This document shows positions 1-8,787 of a DNA stretch of 64,000 nucleotides, one piece after another. Source of the stretch: Pygmaiobacter massiliensis (lineage in GTDB: Bacteria; Bacillota; Clostridia; Oscillospirales; Ruminococcaceae); assembly GCA_022778585.1 (NCBI GenBank), contig JALFTI010000021.1:62001-126000 (forward strand). Reading direction: 5' to 3'. Made by a program: the position numbers and the translations under genes. Under the pieces are notes generated by a model. That model was not told the origin of the DNA. It was given only the letters and a program-made list of their open reading frames with translations, and did no database searches. Numbering within the stretch: position 1 is the first letter of the stretch; each line of letters opens with the position of its first letter.

Positions 1-202
1 CATGTACGACACCACCGAGCGGGTTTTTGCCCGCGCGGATGAACTGGTCCAGCTGGGGCTTTCGGTGCCGCAGGTGACGAAAATTTTCTTAAAAATGCGG
101 CAGCTGGGCGTCAATGTGCCGGCCGATGTGTATACGGTGAAATACGCCAAGGAACGCATTTTGGAAGCTTTGGCCGCCGGAAAGGGGGCAGGGCAATGCT
201 GA
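1..202 (+). CDS. ecfA2: Energy-coupling factor transporter ATPase (EcfA2), C-terminal fragment
   Basis: Only the last 67 codons or so lie in the window; the gene starts upstream. The visible part (MYDTTERVFARADEL..., LGLSVPQVTKIFLKM) matches the helical C-terminal tail of EcfA-type ABC ATPases, where the sequence after the nucleotide-binding domain often reads GLxxPQ. No Walker motif is visible because it lies upstream. The stop overlaps the start of ecfT at 196, so the two are translationally coupled. EcfA proteins power the shared vitamin-uptake module; a separate S component (22.2 kb) could dock on it. The ATG at 2 is an internal methionine, not a start. Confidence 0.85.
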   Translation, partial: MYDTTERVFARADELVQLGLSVPQVTKIFLKMRQLGVNVPADVYTVKYAKERILEALAAGKGAGQC

Positions 203-1011
203 GAGATATCACCATTGGCCAACACTTTCCGGGCAATTCCATTGTGCACCGCATGGACCCGCGGGTGAAGCTTATTTTAACTTTGGCCTATATTGTGGTT
301 TTGTTTGTAGGGTCCAATCCGTTGGGGCTCTTCCTGTCGGCTGCTTTTTTGGTGCTGGCCTACCGGGTTTCGCAAATTCCGTTTAAGCTTATTACCAAAA
401 GCTTAAAGCCCATTTTGCCCATTGTGCTGTTCACCGCGCTTTTAAACCTGTTTTTTGTGCAGGGCGAGGTGCTTTTTCGGCTGTGGGTTTTCACCATTAC
501 CCGGGAAGGGGTCTACAATGTAGCCATATTGGTGGTGCGCATTATCTGCCTGATTGCGGGCACCAGCCTTTTGACCTATACCACCAGCCCCATTCTGCTG
601 ACCGACGCGCTGGAGCAGCTTTTGCGCCCGTTTGCCAAACTGCACCTGCCGGTGCACGAATTGGCCATGATGATGACCATTGCGCTGCGGTTTATTCCCA
701 CCCTGATTGAAGAGACCGACAAAATTATGTCGGCCCAGAAGGCCCGCGGGGCCGAACTGGATACTGGAAGCCTAAGCCAGCGGCTGCGGGCTTTGGTGCC
801 GGTGCTTATTCCGCTTTTTATTTCGGCTTTTCGCCGCGCCGACGAGCTTGCCATGGCCATGGAATGCCGCTGCTACCACGGCGGTGAAGGACGCACCCGG
901 CTGACCGTGCTGCGGGTGGGCGGCCAGGATGTGGGCGTGTGCGTGTTCTGCACGGTTTACTTTGCGCTTATCTGCGTTTCGGCCACGCTGCTGGCCTTTT
1001 TGCCGGTATGA
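196..1011 (+). CDS. ecfT: Energy-coupling factor transporter transmembrane protein EcfT
   Basis: 271 aa polytopic membrane protein, the usual EcfT length. Hydrophobic segments lie near residues 27-60, 70-90, 100-130 and 245-270. The two cytoplasmic coupling motifs that contact the EcfA ATPases are visible: AQKARGAELDTG near residue 183 (canonical Ala-Arg-Gly) and AMECRCYHGG near 221, where the usual ARG reads CRC. EcfT couples ATP hydrolysis by EcfA to vitamin-binding S proteins. It overlaps ecfA2 by 7 bp and truA by 4 bp (ATGA), forming the conserved ecfA-ecfT-truA operon found downstream of ribosomal protein genes in Firmicutes. Confidence 0.95.
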   Translation: MLRDITIGQHFPGNSIVHRMDPRVKLILTLAYIVVLFVGSNPLGLFLSAAFLVLAYRVSQIPFKLITKSLKPILPIVLFTALLNLFFVQGEVLFRLWVFTITREGVYNVAILVVRIICLIAGTSLLTYTTSPILLTDALEQLLRPFAKLHLPVHELAMMMTIALRFIPTLIEETDKIMSAQKARGAELDTGSLSQRLRALVPVLIPLFISAFRRADELAMAMECRCYHGGEGRTRLTVLRVGGQDVGVCVFCTVYFALICVSATLLAFLPV

Positions 1012-1760
1012 GCCGGCATATTCGCCTGTGGCTGCAGTTTGACGGCACGGCCTACCATGGCTGGCAGGTGCAGGCAAACGGGGTGACCGTGTCGCAAACG
1101 GTGCAGGATGCCATTGAAGCGGTGTGCGGCCGGCGCGAGGCGCTGAAAGGCTGCAGCCGCACCGACGCAGGGGTACATGCTTTGCGGTATGCCGCCAGCT
1201 TTTTTACCGAAAGCGCCATCGCCTGCCAAAAGCTTCCGTTGGCGCTGAACGCGCATCTGCCGGCGGATATTCGGGTGCTTTCGGCCGAGCAGGTGGAGGA
1301 GAATTTTCATCCCCGCTACCAGGCCAAAAGCAAAACCTACCTGTACCGGTACTGGAACAGCCCCGTGGCAAGCGCCTTTGAGCAGGAGCGGTATGCCTGG
1401 CGGGTCAATGCGCCGCTGGACCATGCGGCCATGGACCATGCCTGCCGCCTGTTTGAGGGCGAGCATGACTTTGCAGGCTTTATGTCGGCGGGCAGCGCCA
1501 TTGCACTTTCCGGCGGCAGTACCCGGCGCCATGTGTACCGTGCAAGGGTAGAGCGTGCGGGCAGCGAGCTGCGTTTTTTTGTAACGGCCAACGGGTATTT
1601 ATATAATATGGTGCGCATTATGGCCGGAACACTGGCCCAGGTGGGCACCGGCAAGATGGATGCCGCCGGCGTGCAGGCAGCGCTGGATCAGGCGCAGCGC
1701 AGCCTGGCTGGCCCCACGGCGCCGGCCGGAGGATTATTTTTGTTTGGGGTAGAATACTGA
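1008..1760 (+). CDS. truA: tRNA pseudouridine(38-40) synthase TruA
   Basis: 250 aa, usual TruA length. The start is ATG 1008, overlapping the ecfT stop (ATGA); longer in-frame extensions lie inside ecfT. The N-terminal FDGTAYHGWQ motif and the catalytic loop CSRTDAGVHA, with the nucleophilic aspartate near residue 53, are both present. The C-terminal YNMVRIMAGTL motif near residues 200-210 is also typical. The enzyme isomerises uridines 38-40 in the anticodon arm of tRNAs. It is the last gene of the ecf operon. Confidence 0.96.
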   Translation: MSRHIRLWLQFDGTAYHGWQVQANGVTVSQTVQDAIEAVCGRREALKGCSRTDAGVHALRYAASFFTESAIACQKLPLALNAHLPADIRVLSAEQVEENFHPRYQAKSKTYLYRYWNSPVASAFEQERYAWRVNAPLDHAAMDHACRLFEGEHDFAGFMSAGSAIALSGGSTRRHVYRARVERAGSELRFFVTANGYLYNMVRIMAGTLAQVGTGKMDAAGVQAALDQAQRSLAGPTAPAGGLFLFGVEY

Positions 1761-1806
1761 ATAGAAGGCAGAACCTTTTAAGGCTGCCGGTGGGGAGGTG
1801 AGCAGA

Positions 1807-3012
1807 ATGGAACAGGACCCTAAGCGCGGGCAAGGCGAAGAAAAGCGCCGGCGTGCGCCCAAAAGCGATATGCCCCGCATTGAGCAGATTCGCCGGAAAA
1901 AACGGGAAAAAAGGCTGCGGGCAGCTGCTGTGCTGGTTTTGGTGCTGGCAGCCATTTTGGCTTATCTGGGCGGACTTTTGGCTCCCTCCATCAACTTTTT
2001 TTCAAACCTTTTGGATTCGGCCCGCATTGCGCTGAGCCCCGGCGAGGGCTGGCCGCAGAAGATTGAGCCGGACAGCCTTGCCGACGCTTACAGCCTTTCG
2101 GGAGGGCTTGCCCTTCTGGATAACAGCGATTTGGTGATGTATTCTTCCACCGGCCGCCAGCTGCGGCGCATTCCGCATGGGTATGCTTCGCCGGCGGTGG
2201 CGGTGGGCGGCGCCCGGGCGGTTTTGTACGACCGGGGCGGCACCGACCTGCGGGTGGAGTCCCGCCCCCGTACTTTGCTGACCCGCCAGACCGACTATGC
2301 CATTTTGACGGCCGGCTGTTCGGATAACGGTAGCTTCGCGGTGGCAACCCGGGCCGAGCGGTATACCGCCCAGATCACCATCTACGATCCTTCCTTTAAC
2401 GAGATTTATTTTTGCTATCTGGCGCAGGATATTCCCATGCTTTTGTCCTTTTCCGACAACAGCCGGTATCTGGCCGCGGCCTGCATGGATGTGGAGGGCG
2501 GCTCATTTGGCTCCCGCATTCACCTGTATGATACCCACTCCACCGAAGCGGGGGCAGTGTTCCGGGTAGATGCACTGCCGCTGCAGATGATCTGGCTGTC
2601 GGATGCAAGCCTTTTGGTGGTGACCGACAGCTTTGCTGCGGTGTACAATACCGCAGATGGCGCCGAAACCGCCCGCTACAGCTATGGCGGCGAAAGCCTT
2701 TTGTATGCCGACAGCTACCGGGGCAATCTGGCTTTGTGCTTTGGAGACGAAAGCCGTCATTCGGTATCCCGCGCGGTTGTGGTGGACCAAAACATGCAGC
2801 TTTTGGCGCAGTTTGACCTGGGGTATGCAGTGCGAGATATTCTGCTTACCAGCGCCCATTTGGAAATTTTAGGGCGCGACGAGGTGCGTCAGTACGACCT
2901 GACCGGCGTAAATACCGGCACATTGGCGCTGGATGATGAGGGCGAGTTTTTGGTGCGCGGCAAAAAGACCTACTGCGTTACAGCCAAAGAAATTTTACAA
3001 TTGTCTTATTAA
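1807..3012 (+). CDS. DUF5711 family protein (membrane-anchored, predicted beta-propeller-like)
   Basis: 401 aa. ATG 1807 is chosen because GGGGAGG lies at 1792-1798; a GTG at 1798 would overlap that site. A very basic cytoplasmic head (residues 1-38, many Arg/Lys) is followed by one membrane segment (about 39-62) and a large extracellular domain made of repeated short hydrophobic strands. This matches the layout of the clostridial DUF5711 family, whose function is unknown. It sits 46 bp after truA and before the CvpA gene, a frequent neighbourhood in clostridia. A cell-envelope role is plausible but unproven. Confidence 0.75.
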   Translation: MEQDPKRGQGEEKRRRAPKSDMPRIEQIRRKKREKRLRAAAVLVLVLAAILAYLGGLLAPSINFFSNLLDSARIALSPGEGWPQKIEPDSLADAYSLSGGLALLDNSDLVMYSSTGRQLRRIPHGYASPAVAVGGARAVLYDRGGTDLRVESRPRTLLTRQTDYAILTAGCSDNGSFAVATRAERYTAQITIYDPSFNEIYFCYLAQDIPMLLSFSDNSRYLAAACMDVEGGSFGSRIHLYDTHSTEAGAVFRVDALPLQMIWLSDASLLVVTDSFAAVYNTADGAETARYSYGGESLLYADSYRGNLALCFGDESRHSVSRAVVVDQNMQLLAQFDLGYAVRDILLTSAHLEILGRDEVRQYDLTGVNTGTLALDDEGEFLVRGKKTYCVTAKEILQLSY

Positions 3013-3027
3013 AATGCCATATTTTGG

Positions 3028-3036
3028 TGGTATACT
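3028..3036 (+). promoter_or_regulatory. Extended -10 promoter for cvpA/clpC-like genes
   Basis: TGGTATACT gives a consensus extended -10 (TGn plus TATACT at 3031-3036). No convincing -35 box is seen at 17 bp (ATTAAA), which is tolerated with an extended -10. It lies about 46 bp before the CvpA start, just after the DUF5711 stop. Confidence 0.5.
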
Positions 3037-3081
3037 AATTAACTGACCGCGCAGAACCTGCGCGCAGAAAATGGGGGGCCT

Positions 3082-3762
3082 ATGTTATTGACACCTGCGC
3101 TGATATTGGACATTCTGCTGTTGGGTATTTTAATTTTGTCGGCTTTGTTCGCCTGGAAACAGGGGTTTGTCAGCACCTTAATTGAACTGGGCGGAACGGT
3201 GGTTTCGCTGGCAGTGTCCTATTTGGCGGTAAATAAGCTTACCCCACAGCTGTTTGAACAGTTTTTCAAAAGCGGGCTGATCGCCAAAACCCACGAGGTA
3301 TTGGTGAACGGCGAGCAGGGCACTGTGCAAACCATGCTGGAAGGGATTGCATCGTTTTTGCCCAAAAGCCTGGCCGACCAGTTATTGGGCAACGCCAGCG
3401 CCCAGCTGGACCAGCTGGTAAATGCCAACGCGCCCAATATGGCCGAACAGGTGGTGCAAACGGTTATTATGCCGCTTATTTTGCCGCTGATTTCGGTGGT
3501 AGTGTTCTTTGTAACATTTGCTTTGTGCAACCTTTTGGTGCGGCTGGCCCGGGCGGCTTTTGCCAACCTGAACCGGGTGCCGCTGGTGGGCGGTGCAAAC
3601 CGGGCCTTTGGGCTTGTGCTGGGGCTTGTGCTGGGGGCGATGCGCATTATGCTGGCCCTTTGCGTGGTGTGGGCTGTGCAGGTGGTGCTCGCTTCAGACA
3701 CCAATTTGCTGGAAACCAGCTTTTTCTATAGCCTGTTTGCGGGGTTTGACCCGTTTATCTGA
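3082..3762 (+). CDS. CvpA family membrane protein
   Basis: 226 aa with a hydrophobic N-terminus (LDILLLGILILSALFAWKQG) and further membrane segments near residues 38-50, 130-160 and 175-205. The opening LxxGxxKG-like stretch and the C-terminal glycine-rich helix are typical of the CvpA (colicin V production) family of small polytopic proteins. The start is ATG 3082 behind a GGGGGG-rich site. A roughly 70-residue insertion between the second and third membrane segments is polar. The gene ends 47 bp before the ClpC-like gene, and both may be transcribed from the promoter at 3031. Confidence 0.75.
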   Translation: MLLTPALILDILLLGILILSALFAWKQGFVSTLIELGGTVVSLAVSYLAVNKLTPQLFEQFFKSGLIAKTHEVLVNGEQGTVQTMLEGIASFLPKSLADQLLGNASAQLDQLVNANAPNMAEQVVQTVIMPLILPLISVVVFFVTFALCNLLVRLARAAFANLNRVPLVGGANRAFGLVLGLVLGAMRIMLALCVVWAVQVVLASDTNLLETSFFYSLFAGFDPFI

Positions 3763-3809
3763 CCGCAAACCCCGTTTTGCGGCATTTCCGGAAAGGATGA
3801 TGAGACCTG

Positions 3810-6134
3810 ATGTTATGTGTCAGATGCAAAAAACGCCCGGCAGTGGTGTTTGTGCAGCGGATGGAAGGCGGCGAGGCCAAAAGCGAAGGGTACTGCATGA
3901 CCTGTGCCAAGGACCTTGGGATCAAGCCGGTGGATGATTTAATGAAGCAGTTTGGCATTTCCGGGGAGGACCTGGAAAACATGGAAAACCAGATGATGAA
4001 CCTGATGCAGTCGGGGGACGCGGAAGGGATGGAACTGGACGGGCAGGATGAAGGGGAGGAGAGCGATTTCACCCCAGGTGGAAACGCCACCTTCCCGTTT
4101 AAAATTTTCCAGAACATGGCCAAAATGAACCCGCAGGACGCGGAATATACCCCGCTGGATGGGGACAAAACGGCCGGGCAGGACCAAAAGAAGGACCCCC
4201 GCGCCAAAGAAAAGGGCAAAAAGCGCCAGTTTTTGGACAAATACTGCGAAAACCTCACCGAAAAGGCCCGCGACGGCCGGCTGGACCGCATTATTGGCAG
4301 AGATAAGGAAATTTACCGCACCGTGCAGATTTTGTGCCGGCGCCAGAAAAATAACCCCTGCCTGATCGGCGAAGCCGGCGTGGGCAAAACCGCCATTGCC
4401 GAAGGCATTGCGCTGCGCATTGCCGAAGGAAAGGTGCCGGGCCTTCTGCAGGATAAGGAGATCTATCTTTTGGACCTGACCGCGCTGGTGGCAGGCACCC
4501 AGTTCCGCGGCCAGTTTGAAAGCCGGGTAAAGGGCCTTGTCAGCGAGGTAAAGGCGGCCGGCAATGTTATTTTGTTTATTGACGAAATTCACAACATTAC
4601 CGGCGCGGGCGATTCCGAAGGCGCCATGAACGCCGACAATATTTTAAAGCCCGCCCTCTCCCGCGGGGAAATTCAGGTGATTGGTGCAACCACCTTTGCC
4701 GAGTACCGCAAATATATCGAAAAAGATCAGGCGCTGGAGCGCCGGTTCCAGCCGGTCAAGGTGGAGGAGCCCTCCATCAGCGATACGGTGCAGGTGCTTT
4801 TGGGCATTAAGGAATATTATGAAAACCACCACCATGTAAAGCTTTCGCCCCAAATTGTGGAGCAGGCAGTGCGGATGAGCGAGCGGTATATTACCGACCG
4901 TTTTCTGCCCGATAAGGCGATTGACCTGTTGGATGAGTCGGCTGCTTGCTGCAGCCTGCGCCACCCGGAAATTACCCAGTATATGAAACTGGCCAATCGC
5001 CTGAAAGCGCTTTCGGAGGAAGAACAGGAGCTTTCCGCCAAGGAGGAAAAATCGGACGCCGATTATGAAAAGCTGGCCGAACTGAAAAGCGAGCAGATTC
5101 GCCTGGAAGAAGAGCGCGGTCAGCTGGAACAGCAGGTCCGGGAAATTCAGGTGGAGCCGTCGGATGTGGCCAAGGTGGTGGAGCTTTGGACCGGTATTCC
5201 GGCCGCAAAAATCCAGCAGTCGGATTTTATGAAGATCAACTCGCTGGAGCAGGAGCTGAAAAAGAAGATTATCGGCCAGGACGAGGCGGTGGAGCTGGTG
5301 GCAAAGGCCATCAAGCGCAGCCGGGCCAACATTTCCGGCCGCCGCCGGCCGGCCAGCTTTATTTTTGTGGGCCCCACCGGCGTGGGCAAAACCGAACTGG
5401 TGAAGCAGCTGGCCAGCCAGCTGTTCGACACGGTGGAACCGCTTATTCGGCTGGATATGTCGGAATTTATGGAAAAGCATACGGTTTCCAGGCTGATTGG
5501 CTCGCCCCCGGGCTATGTGGGGTACGACGAAGCCGGCCAGCTGACCGAAAAGGTGCGCCGCCGGCCGTACAGCGTGGTGCTGTTTGACGAGATTGAAAAA
5601 GCACACCCCGATGTGATGAATATCCTTTTACAGATTCTGGACGAGGGCAAAATTAACGACGCCCAGGGCCGCACCGTGAACTTTGAAAACACAGTTATCT
5701 GTATGACCAGCAATGCGGGTTCCAGTGACCGGGTGGGCCAAACCGGGTTTGGCAAAACGGTGTCGCAGCTGAACCGGGAAAAAATGACCCGGGCCCTTTC
5801 GGAATTTTTGCGCCCGGAATTTATTGCCCGTGTGGACGAAGTGGTTTGTTTTGAACCGCTTGGCGAGGAACAGCTAAAAAAGATTGCCGCGCTTACTTTG
5901 GACGAATATGTGCAGCCGCTTGCAGCCCAGGGCTGTACGCTGCGGTATACCCCGGCCGGGCTGCAGGCCCTGTGCCAGGCAGCTGCCGGCGGCAAATATG
6001 GCGCCCGGGACCTGCGCAGGGTTATTCGCAAGCAGGTGGAAGATGTAATTGCCGCAAAAATTGTGGCAAACGACCCCGAGCGGGAATTTGTGGTGGACGC
6101 CGAGGACGGGAAAACTGTGGTGCGCGCTTTGTGA
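3810..6134 (+). CDS. ClpC/ClpE-like AAA+ unfoldase with N-terminal zinc finger
   Basis: 774 aa HSP100 protein. Residues 1-35 form a CxxC...CxxC zinc finger (C3, C6, C29, C32) like that of McsA or ClpE. An acidic linker of about 110 residues follows, replacing the usual double Clp-N domain. AAA module 1 has Walker A GEAGVGKT near 188 and Walker [11 protein letters not shown] near 253. A coiled-coil middle region covers about 395-450. AAA module 2 has Walker A GPTGVGKT near 521 and the [20 protein letters not shown] pore region. The TGFGK loop near 645 sits where ClpP-binding loops (xGF) occur, so it probably partners ClpP in protein quality control. Confidence 0.9.
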   Translation: MLCVRCKKRPAVVFVQRMEGGEAKSEGYCMTCAKDLGIKPVDDLMKQFGISGEDLENMENQMMNLMQSGDAEGMELDGQDEGEESDFTPGGNATFPFKIFQNMAKMNPQDAEYTPLDGDKTAGQDQKKDPRAKEKGKKRQFLDKYCENLTEKARDGRLDRIIGRDKEIYRTVQILCRRQKNNPCLIGEAGVGKTAIAEGIALRIAEGKVPGLLQDKEIYLLDLTALVAGTQFRGQFESRVKGLVSEVKAAGNVILFIDEIHNITGAGDSEGAMNADNILKPALSRGEIQVIGATTFAEYRKYIEKDQALERRFQPVKVEEPSISDTVQVLLGIKEYYENHHHVKLSPQIVEQAVRMSERYITDRFLPDKAIDLLDESAACCSLRHPEITQYMKLANRLKALSEEEQELSAKEEKSDADYEKLAELKSEQIRLEEERGQLEQQVREIQVEPSDVAKVVELWTGIPAAKIQQSDFMKINSLEQELKKKIIGQDEAVELVAKAIKRSRANISGRRRPASFIFVGPTGVGKTELVKQLASQLFDTVEPLIRLDMSEFMEKHTVSRLIGSPPGYVGYDEAGQLTEKVRRRPYSVVLFDEIEKAHPDVMNILLQILDEGKINDAQGRTVNFENTVICMTSNAGSSDRVGQTGFGKTVSQLNREKMTRALSEFLRPEFIARVDEVVCFEPLGEEQLKKIAALTLDEYVQPLAAQGCTLRYTPAGLQALCQAAAGGKYGARDLRRVIRKQVEDVIAAKIVANDPEREFVVDAEDGKTVVRAL

Positions 6135-6135
6135 C

Positions 6136-6165
6136 TTGACAAATCGTTATACAATTGGGTATAAT
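6136..6165 (+). promoter_or_regulatory. Sigma-A promoter of tRNA-Gly
   Basis: Consensus -35 TTGACA at 6136-6141 and -10 TATAAT at 6160-6165 with an 18 bp spacer. It starts 2 bp after the ClpC-like stop codon and drives the tRNA at 6199. Confidence 0.85.
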
Positions 6166-6198
6166 AATAGTCGCCCTGGAACACAGGGCGACAGTTCT

Positions 6199-6272
6199 GC
6201 AGATATAGTTTAGTGGTAAAACCCCAGCCTTCCAAGCTGGTTATGCGGGTTCGATTCCCGCTATCTGCTCCA
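6199..6272 (+). tRNA. tRNA-Gly (anticodon TCC)
   Basis: A full cloverleaf can be folded: acceptor GCAGATA pairs with TATCTGC, the D loop contains TTTAGTGGT, the anticodon loop CTTCCAA reads TCC (glycine GGA codons), and the T arm contains GGTTCGATTCC. CCA is encoded at 6270-6272. It has its own strong promoter and terminator. Confidence 0.97.
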
Positions 6273-6312
6273 AAAGAAAAGGTCATCCGTAAGGATGACC
6301 TTTTCTTTTTAG
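6273..6312 (+). terminator. Rho-independent terminator after tRNA-Gly
   Basis: AAAAGAAAAGGTCATCC, a 4-nt loop, then GGATGACCTTTTCTTTTT: a long stem ending in a T tract immediately behind the tRNA CCA. Confidence 0.9.
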
Positions 6313-6592
6313 GCGCACCTGCCGGGTGGCTTTGCCTTTGCCTTTGCGGAATAAATGTTTTGTGGGAACAGGCTGCTCCCCATGCCAGGGTTTTGGCCCG
6401 TTTTCTAAATACGGTTCATGAAAAATGCTGCACAATAAGCTTTTTTATCGCGCAATGGCGGCGAAGGAATATTCGGTTACCCATTTTTTATCATGGCTGA
6501 TCGGCTCTGTTATGGTTGCAAATGCACCCGATGATTTGCATAAAAGGACGGTTTGTCCGGTAAATGGGCTTATAAAAAAGTAAACTGATGTA

Positions 6593-6639
6593 TTGGCTTT
6601 TTTCGATTTGAGGTGTATACTGCCAATAAATCGAAAAAA
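6593..6639 (+). promoter_or_regulatory. arsR-type promoter embedded in a 12-bp inverted repeat (operator)
   Basis: -35 TTGGCT (6593-6598) and -10 TATACT (6616-6621) with a 17 bp spacer. A perfect inverted repeat, TTTTTTCGATTT (6598-6609) and AAATCGAAAAAA (6628-6639), brackets the -10 box. This is a typical arrangement for auto-repression by the ArsR-family protein encoded just downstream. One half-site recurs exactly at 7014-7025. Confidence 0.7.
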
Positions 6640-6661
6640 TAAATTTGAATGAGGTGAAACA

Positions 6662-6943
6662 ATGCGTGACCATGCTGCGGATGCAAAGGTTTTTAAAGCA
6701 TTTTGTGATGGAAACCGTCTGCAAATTCTGGAACAGCTTCGCAGCGGCGAAAAATGCGCTTGTGTGCTGCTGGAAAAGCTGCAGATCAGCCAGTCCACCT
6801 TATCTTACCATATGAAAATTTTGTGCGATTCCGGCGTTGTGGTAGGCCGTGCAGAAGGCAAATGGACCTATTACCAGATTAGCAGCCAGGGCAGTGCATA
6901 TGCCCAGGAGCTGCTGCGTGTTTTAACCGAAAAAAATGGATAA
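6662..6943 (+). CDS. ArsR/SmtB family metalloregulator
   Basis: 93 aa winged-helix repressor. The core DNRLQILEQLRSGEKCACVLLEKLQ with recognition helix ISQSTLSYHMKIL is typical of ArsR family proteins. Cysteines 37 and 39 (KCAC) sit at the end of the alpha3/start of the alpha4 region, where arsenic- or metal-sensing thiolates occur. The start ATG 6662 follows GAGGTG. It precedes a DUF318-type permease and a small redox protein, a gene set repeatedly found together in anaerobes and often annotated as arsenic or thiol-stress related. The real inducer is unknown. Confidence 0.85.
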   Translation: MRDHAADAKVFKAFCDGNRLQILEQLRSGEKCACVLLEKLQISQSTLSYHMKILCDSGVVVGRAEGKWTYYQISSQGSAYAQELLRVLTEKNG

Positions 6944-6972
6944 GGGGTAAACGGTTTGTTTAGGCTGCCCTC

Positions 6973-7005
6973 AAAAAGCCATCGGTGGAGCGATGGCCTT
7001 TTTAA
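6973..7005 (+). terminator. Terminator/attenuator between arsR and permease
   Basis: AAAGCCATCG, a short loop, then CGATGGCCTTTTT: a stem with a T run 30 bp after the arsR stop. It separates arsR from the permease, which therefore probably has its own promoter near the second operator half-site. Confidence 0.65.
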
Positions 7006-7013
7006 AGAATGTC

Positions 7014-7025
7014 AAATCGAAAAAA
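7014..7025 (+). promoter_or_regulatory. Second copy of the arsR operator half-site
   Basis: AAATCGAAAAAA, identical to the right arm of the dyad at 6628-6639, located 36 bp before the permease start. A conserved half-site here suggests that the same ArsR protein also controls the permease transcript. Confidence 0.5.
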
Positions 7026-7060
7026 TTAGAACTATATATTGGGTGTAAGGAGAACATGGT

Positions 7061-8073
7061 ATGCAAGCAATTCGGATGTTTTGGCTATTTGTGGAAGATC
7101 AGGTTTTGGGAATGAAGTGGCTGAATGTTTTAATAGGAGATATACTGACCGCTGTGGGGGGCAGCTGGAGGGCACATTTGGCGGTGCGCTGCAGTTTTTT
7201 ATCTACGACACCCTTAAAATTTTCCTTCTGCTTTCGGTGCTGATTTTTGGTATTTCCTATATCCAAAGCTATTTTCCGCCCGAGCGCACCAGGAAAATTC
7301 TGGGTCGGTTTCATGGAATAGGGGCTAACATCATAGCGGCTTTGCTGGGTACGGTAACCCCCTTTTGTTCCTGCTCTTCCATTCCCATCTTCATGGGGTT
7401 TACCAGTGCAGGCCTGCCGATAGGCGTAACCTTTTCCTTTTTAATTTCCTCCCCCATGGTGGATTTGGGTTCACTGGTGCTTTTAATGAGCATATTTGGC
7501 ATGAAGGTTGCCGTTGTGTATGTGTTTTTTGGTTTGGTTATTGCCGTTATCGGCGGTACCCTGCTGGAAAAAATGCACATGGACCAGGATGTGGAAGACT
7601 TTATTAAAAATGCGCCCCATATGGAAACAGAAGGCCAAACCCTGACGCAAAAAGACCGGGTGCAGTTTGCCAAAGAACAGCTTTTGGCCACCATCCGAAA
7701 GGTTGCGGTTTATATTTTGGTTGGGGTAGGCATCGGCGCGTTTATTCACAATCTGGTACCCCAGCAGTGGGTGGAAACCATTCTGGGCAGCAATAATCCT
7801 TTTGCGGTTATTTTGGCTGCATTTGTGGGCATACCCATGTATGCCGATATTTTTGGCACCATTCCGGTGGCAGAAAGTCTGCTTTACAAGGGTGCAGGCC
7901 TGGGCACGGTTTTGTCCTTTATGATGGCTGTTACCACCCTGAGCCTGCCTTCCATTATTATGTTGAAAAAAGCAGTAAAACCAAGGCTGCTGGCTGTTTT
8001 TATTGGAATTTGTACCGTGGGCATTATTCTGGTGGGGTATCTGTTCAACGCCATCCAGTTTTGGCTTGTTTGA
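7061..8073 (+). pseudogene. DUF318/YraQ-type permease with a -1 frameshift
   Basis: Restored length about 337 aa. Translation starts at ATG 7061 behind AAGGAG with MQAIRMFWLFVEDQVLGMKW..., runs to VGG, then continues one frame back (QLEGTFGGALQFFIYDTLKI...) after a run of six G at 7156-7161; seven G would restore the frame. The downstream part has about eight membrane segments and the family signature TPFCSCSSIPIF followed by GLPIGVTFSFLISSPM. DUF318 permeases are linked to arsenic or organoarsenical and thiol stress when next to ArsR. The gene may be inactive, translated by slippage on the G run, or affected by a sequencing indel. Confidence 0.8.
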
Positions 8074-8243
8074 AAAAGTGCTAAAAACGGAAAATGGCCG
8101 CTGTGTTTTGCATGCGGCGCATCTTGAAAAAGGGCTGCACTGTAAAAAAACGGGCAGCAAGGGTTTTGTAAAAATCAATATAGCCAGGCAGATTGTACCT
8201 TCTGACGGCAGGTTTATGATAAAAATACAGGGAGGTATTTATA

Positions 8244-8618
8244 ATGGCATTGTTTGGTTTTGGCAAAAAGCAAAAGGAAGAGGGACTGCCAGCCGCCTGC
8301 CAGTGCGGCGGCTGCACAGCGCAGAAAGATGCTTGCCGGCAGGAGCAAAAGGAAAAGGACTGCTGTGGCGGTGCATGGAATATTCGGGTTTTGGGCACAG
8401 GCTGCGCCGCCTGCCATGCCCTGCTGGAAAACACCAAAAAGGCTGTGGCGCAGATAGGGCTTGAAGCAACGGTGGAATATGTGACCGATATGGGCAAAAT
8501 TGCACAGTATGGTGTTATGCAGCTTCCCGCCTTAGTGGTGGACGGGAAGACATCAGTAGTGGGAAAAGTTTTAAAACCCCAGGAGATTGCTGCTATTTTA
8601 AAAAAACAAAACAGGTAA
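8244..8618 (+). CDS. Small thioredoxin-fold redox protein (MTH895/TM0996-like)
   Basis: 124 aa. Residues 1-45 are a Lys/Cys-rich extension with CQCGGCTAQKDAC and a CC pair. The thioredoxin-like domain follows (about 48-120) with an active-site motif GTGCAACHALLENTKKAV and a cis-Pro-like MQLPALVVDG. It resembles the small archaeal/bacterial glutaredoxin-like proteins typically encoded beside DUF318 permeases. The start ATG 8244 has GGGAGG upstream, and 170 bp separate it from the permease. It probably reduces the permease or its substrate; this is inferred from context. Confidence 0.8.
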   Translation: MALFGFGKKQKEEGLPAACQCGGCTAQKDACRQEQKEKDCCGGAWNIRVLGTGCAACHALLENTKKAVAQIGLEATVEYVTDMGKIAQYGVMQLPALVVDGKTSVVGKVLKPQEIAAILKKQNR

Positions 8619-8652
8619 CAGTTGGCCGTAAAATAACACGGCACAACCGGTT

Positions 8653-8702
8653 AGCCGCCCGCATTTGTCTGCATAAAAGCAGAAGCGGGCGGCTATTTTT
8701 TT
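8653..8702 (+). terminator. Terminator of the arsR-permease-redox unit
   Basis: AGCCGCCCGC (8653-8662) pairs with GCGGGCGGCT (8685-8694), followed by ATTTTTTT. Confidence 0.85.
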
Positions 8703-8730
8703 GCTGCCGTTTTACAAAAAACGGCACGCG

Positions 8731-8774
8731 TTGACAAAATGCGGCTTGCAGGACAAAATATCTCTATTAGATAT
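8731..8774 (+). promoter_or_regulatory. padR promoter and candidate operator
   Basis: -35 TTGACA (8731-8736), weak -10 CAAAAT (8754-8759, 17 bp spacer). ATATCT (8758-8763), 5 bp, AGATAT (8769-8774) is a perfect inverted repeat at the likely transcription start, suitable for auto-regulation by the PadR protein. Confidence 0.5.
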
Positions 8775-8787
8775 GTTGGAGGCCGGT

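Noticed and set aside
4644..5606. 320-codon antisense frame opposite the ClpC-like gene
   Set aside because: Shadow of strong AAA+ coding on the plus strand; no start signal.
6313..6592. Possible small gene between tRNA-Gly and arsR
   Set aside because: The frame overlapping the tRNA has no independent start signal or recognisable product.
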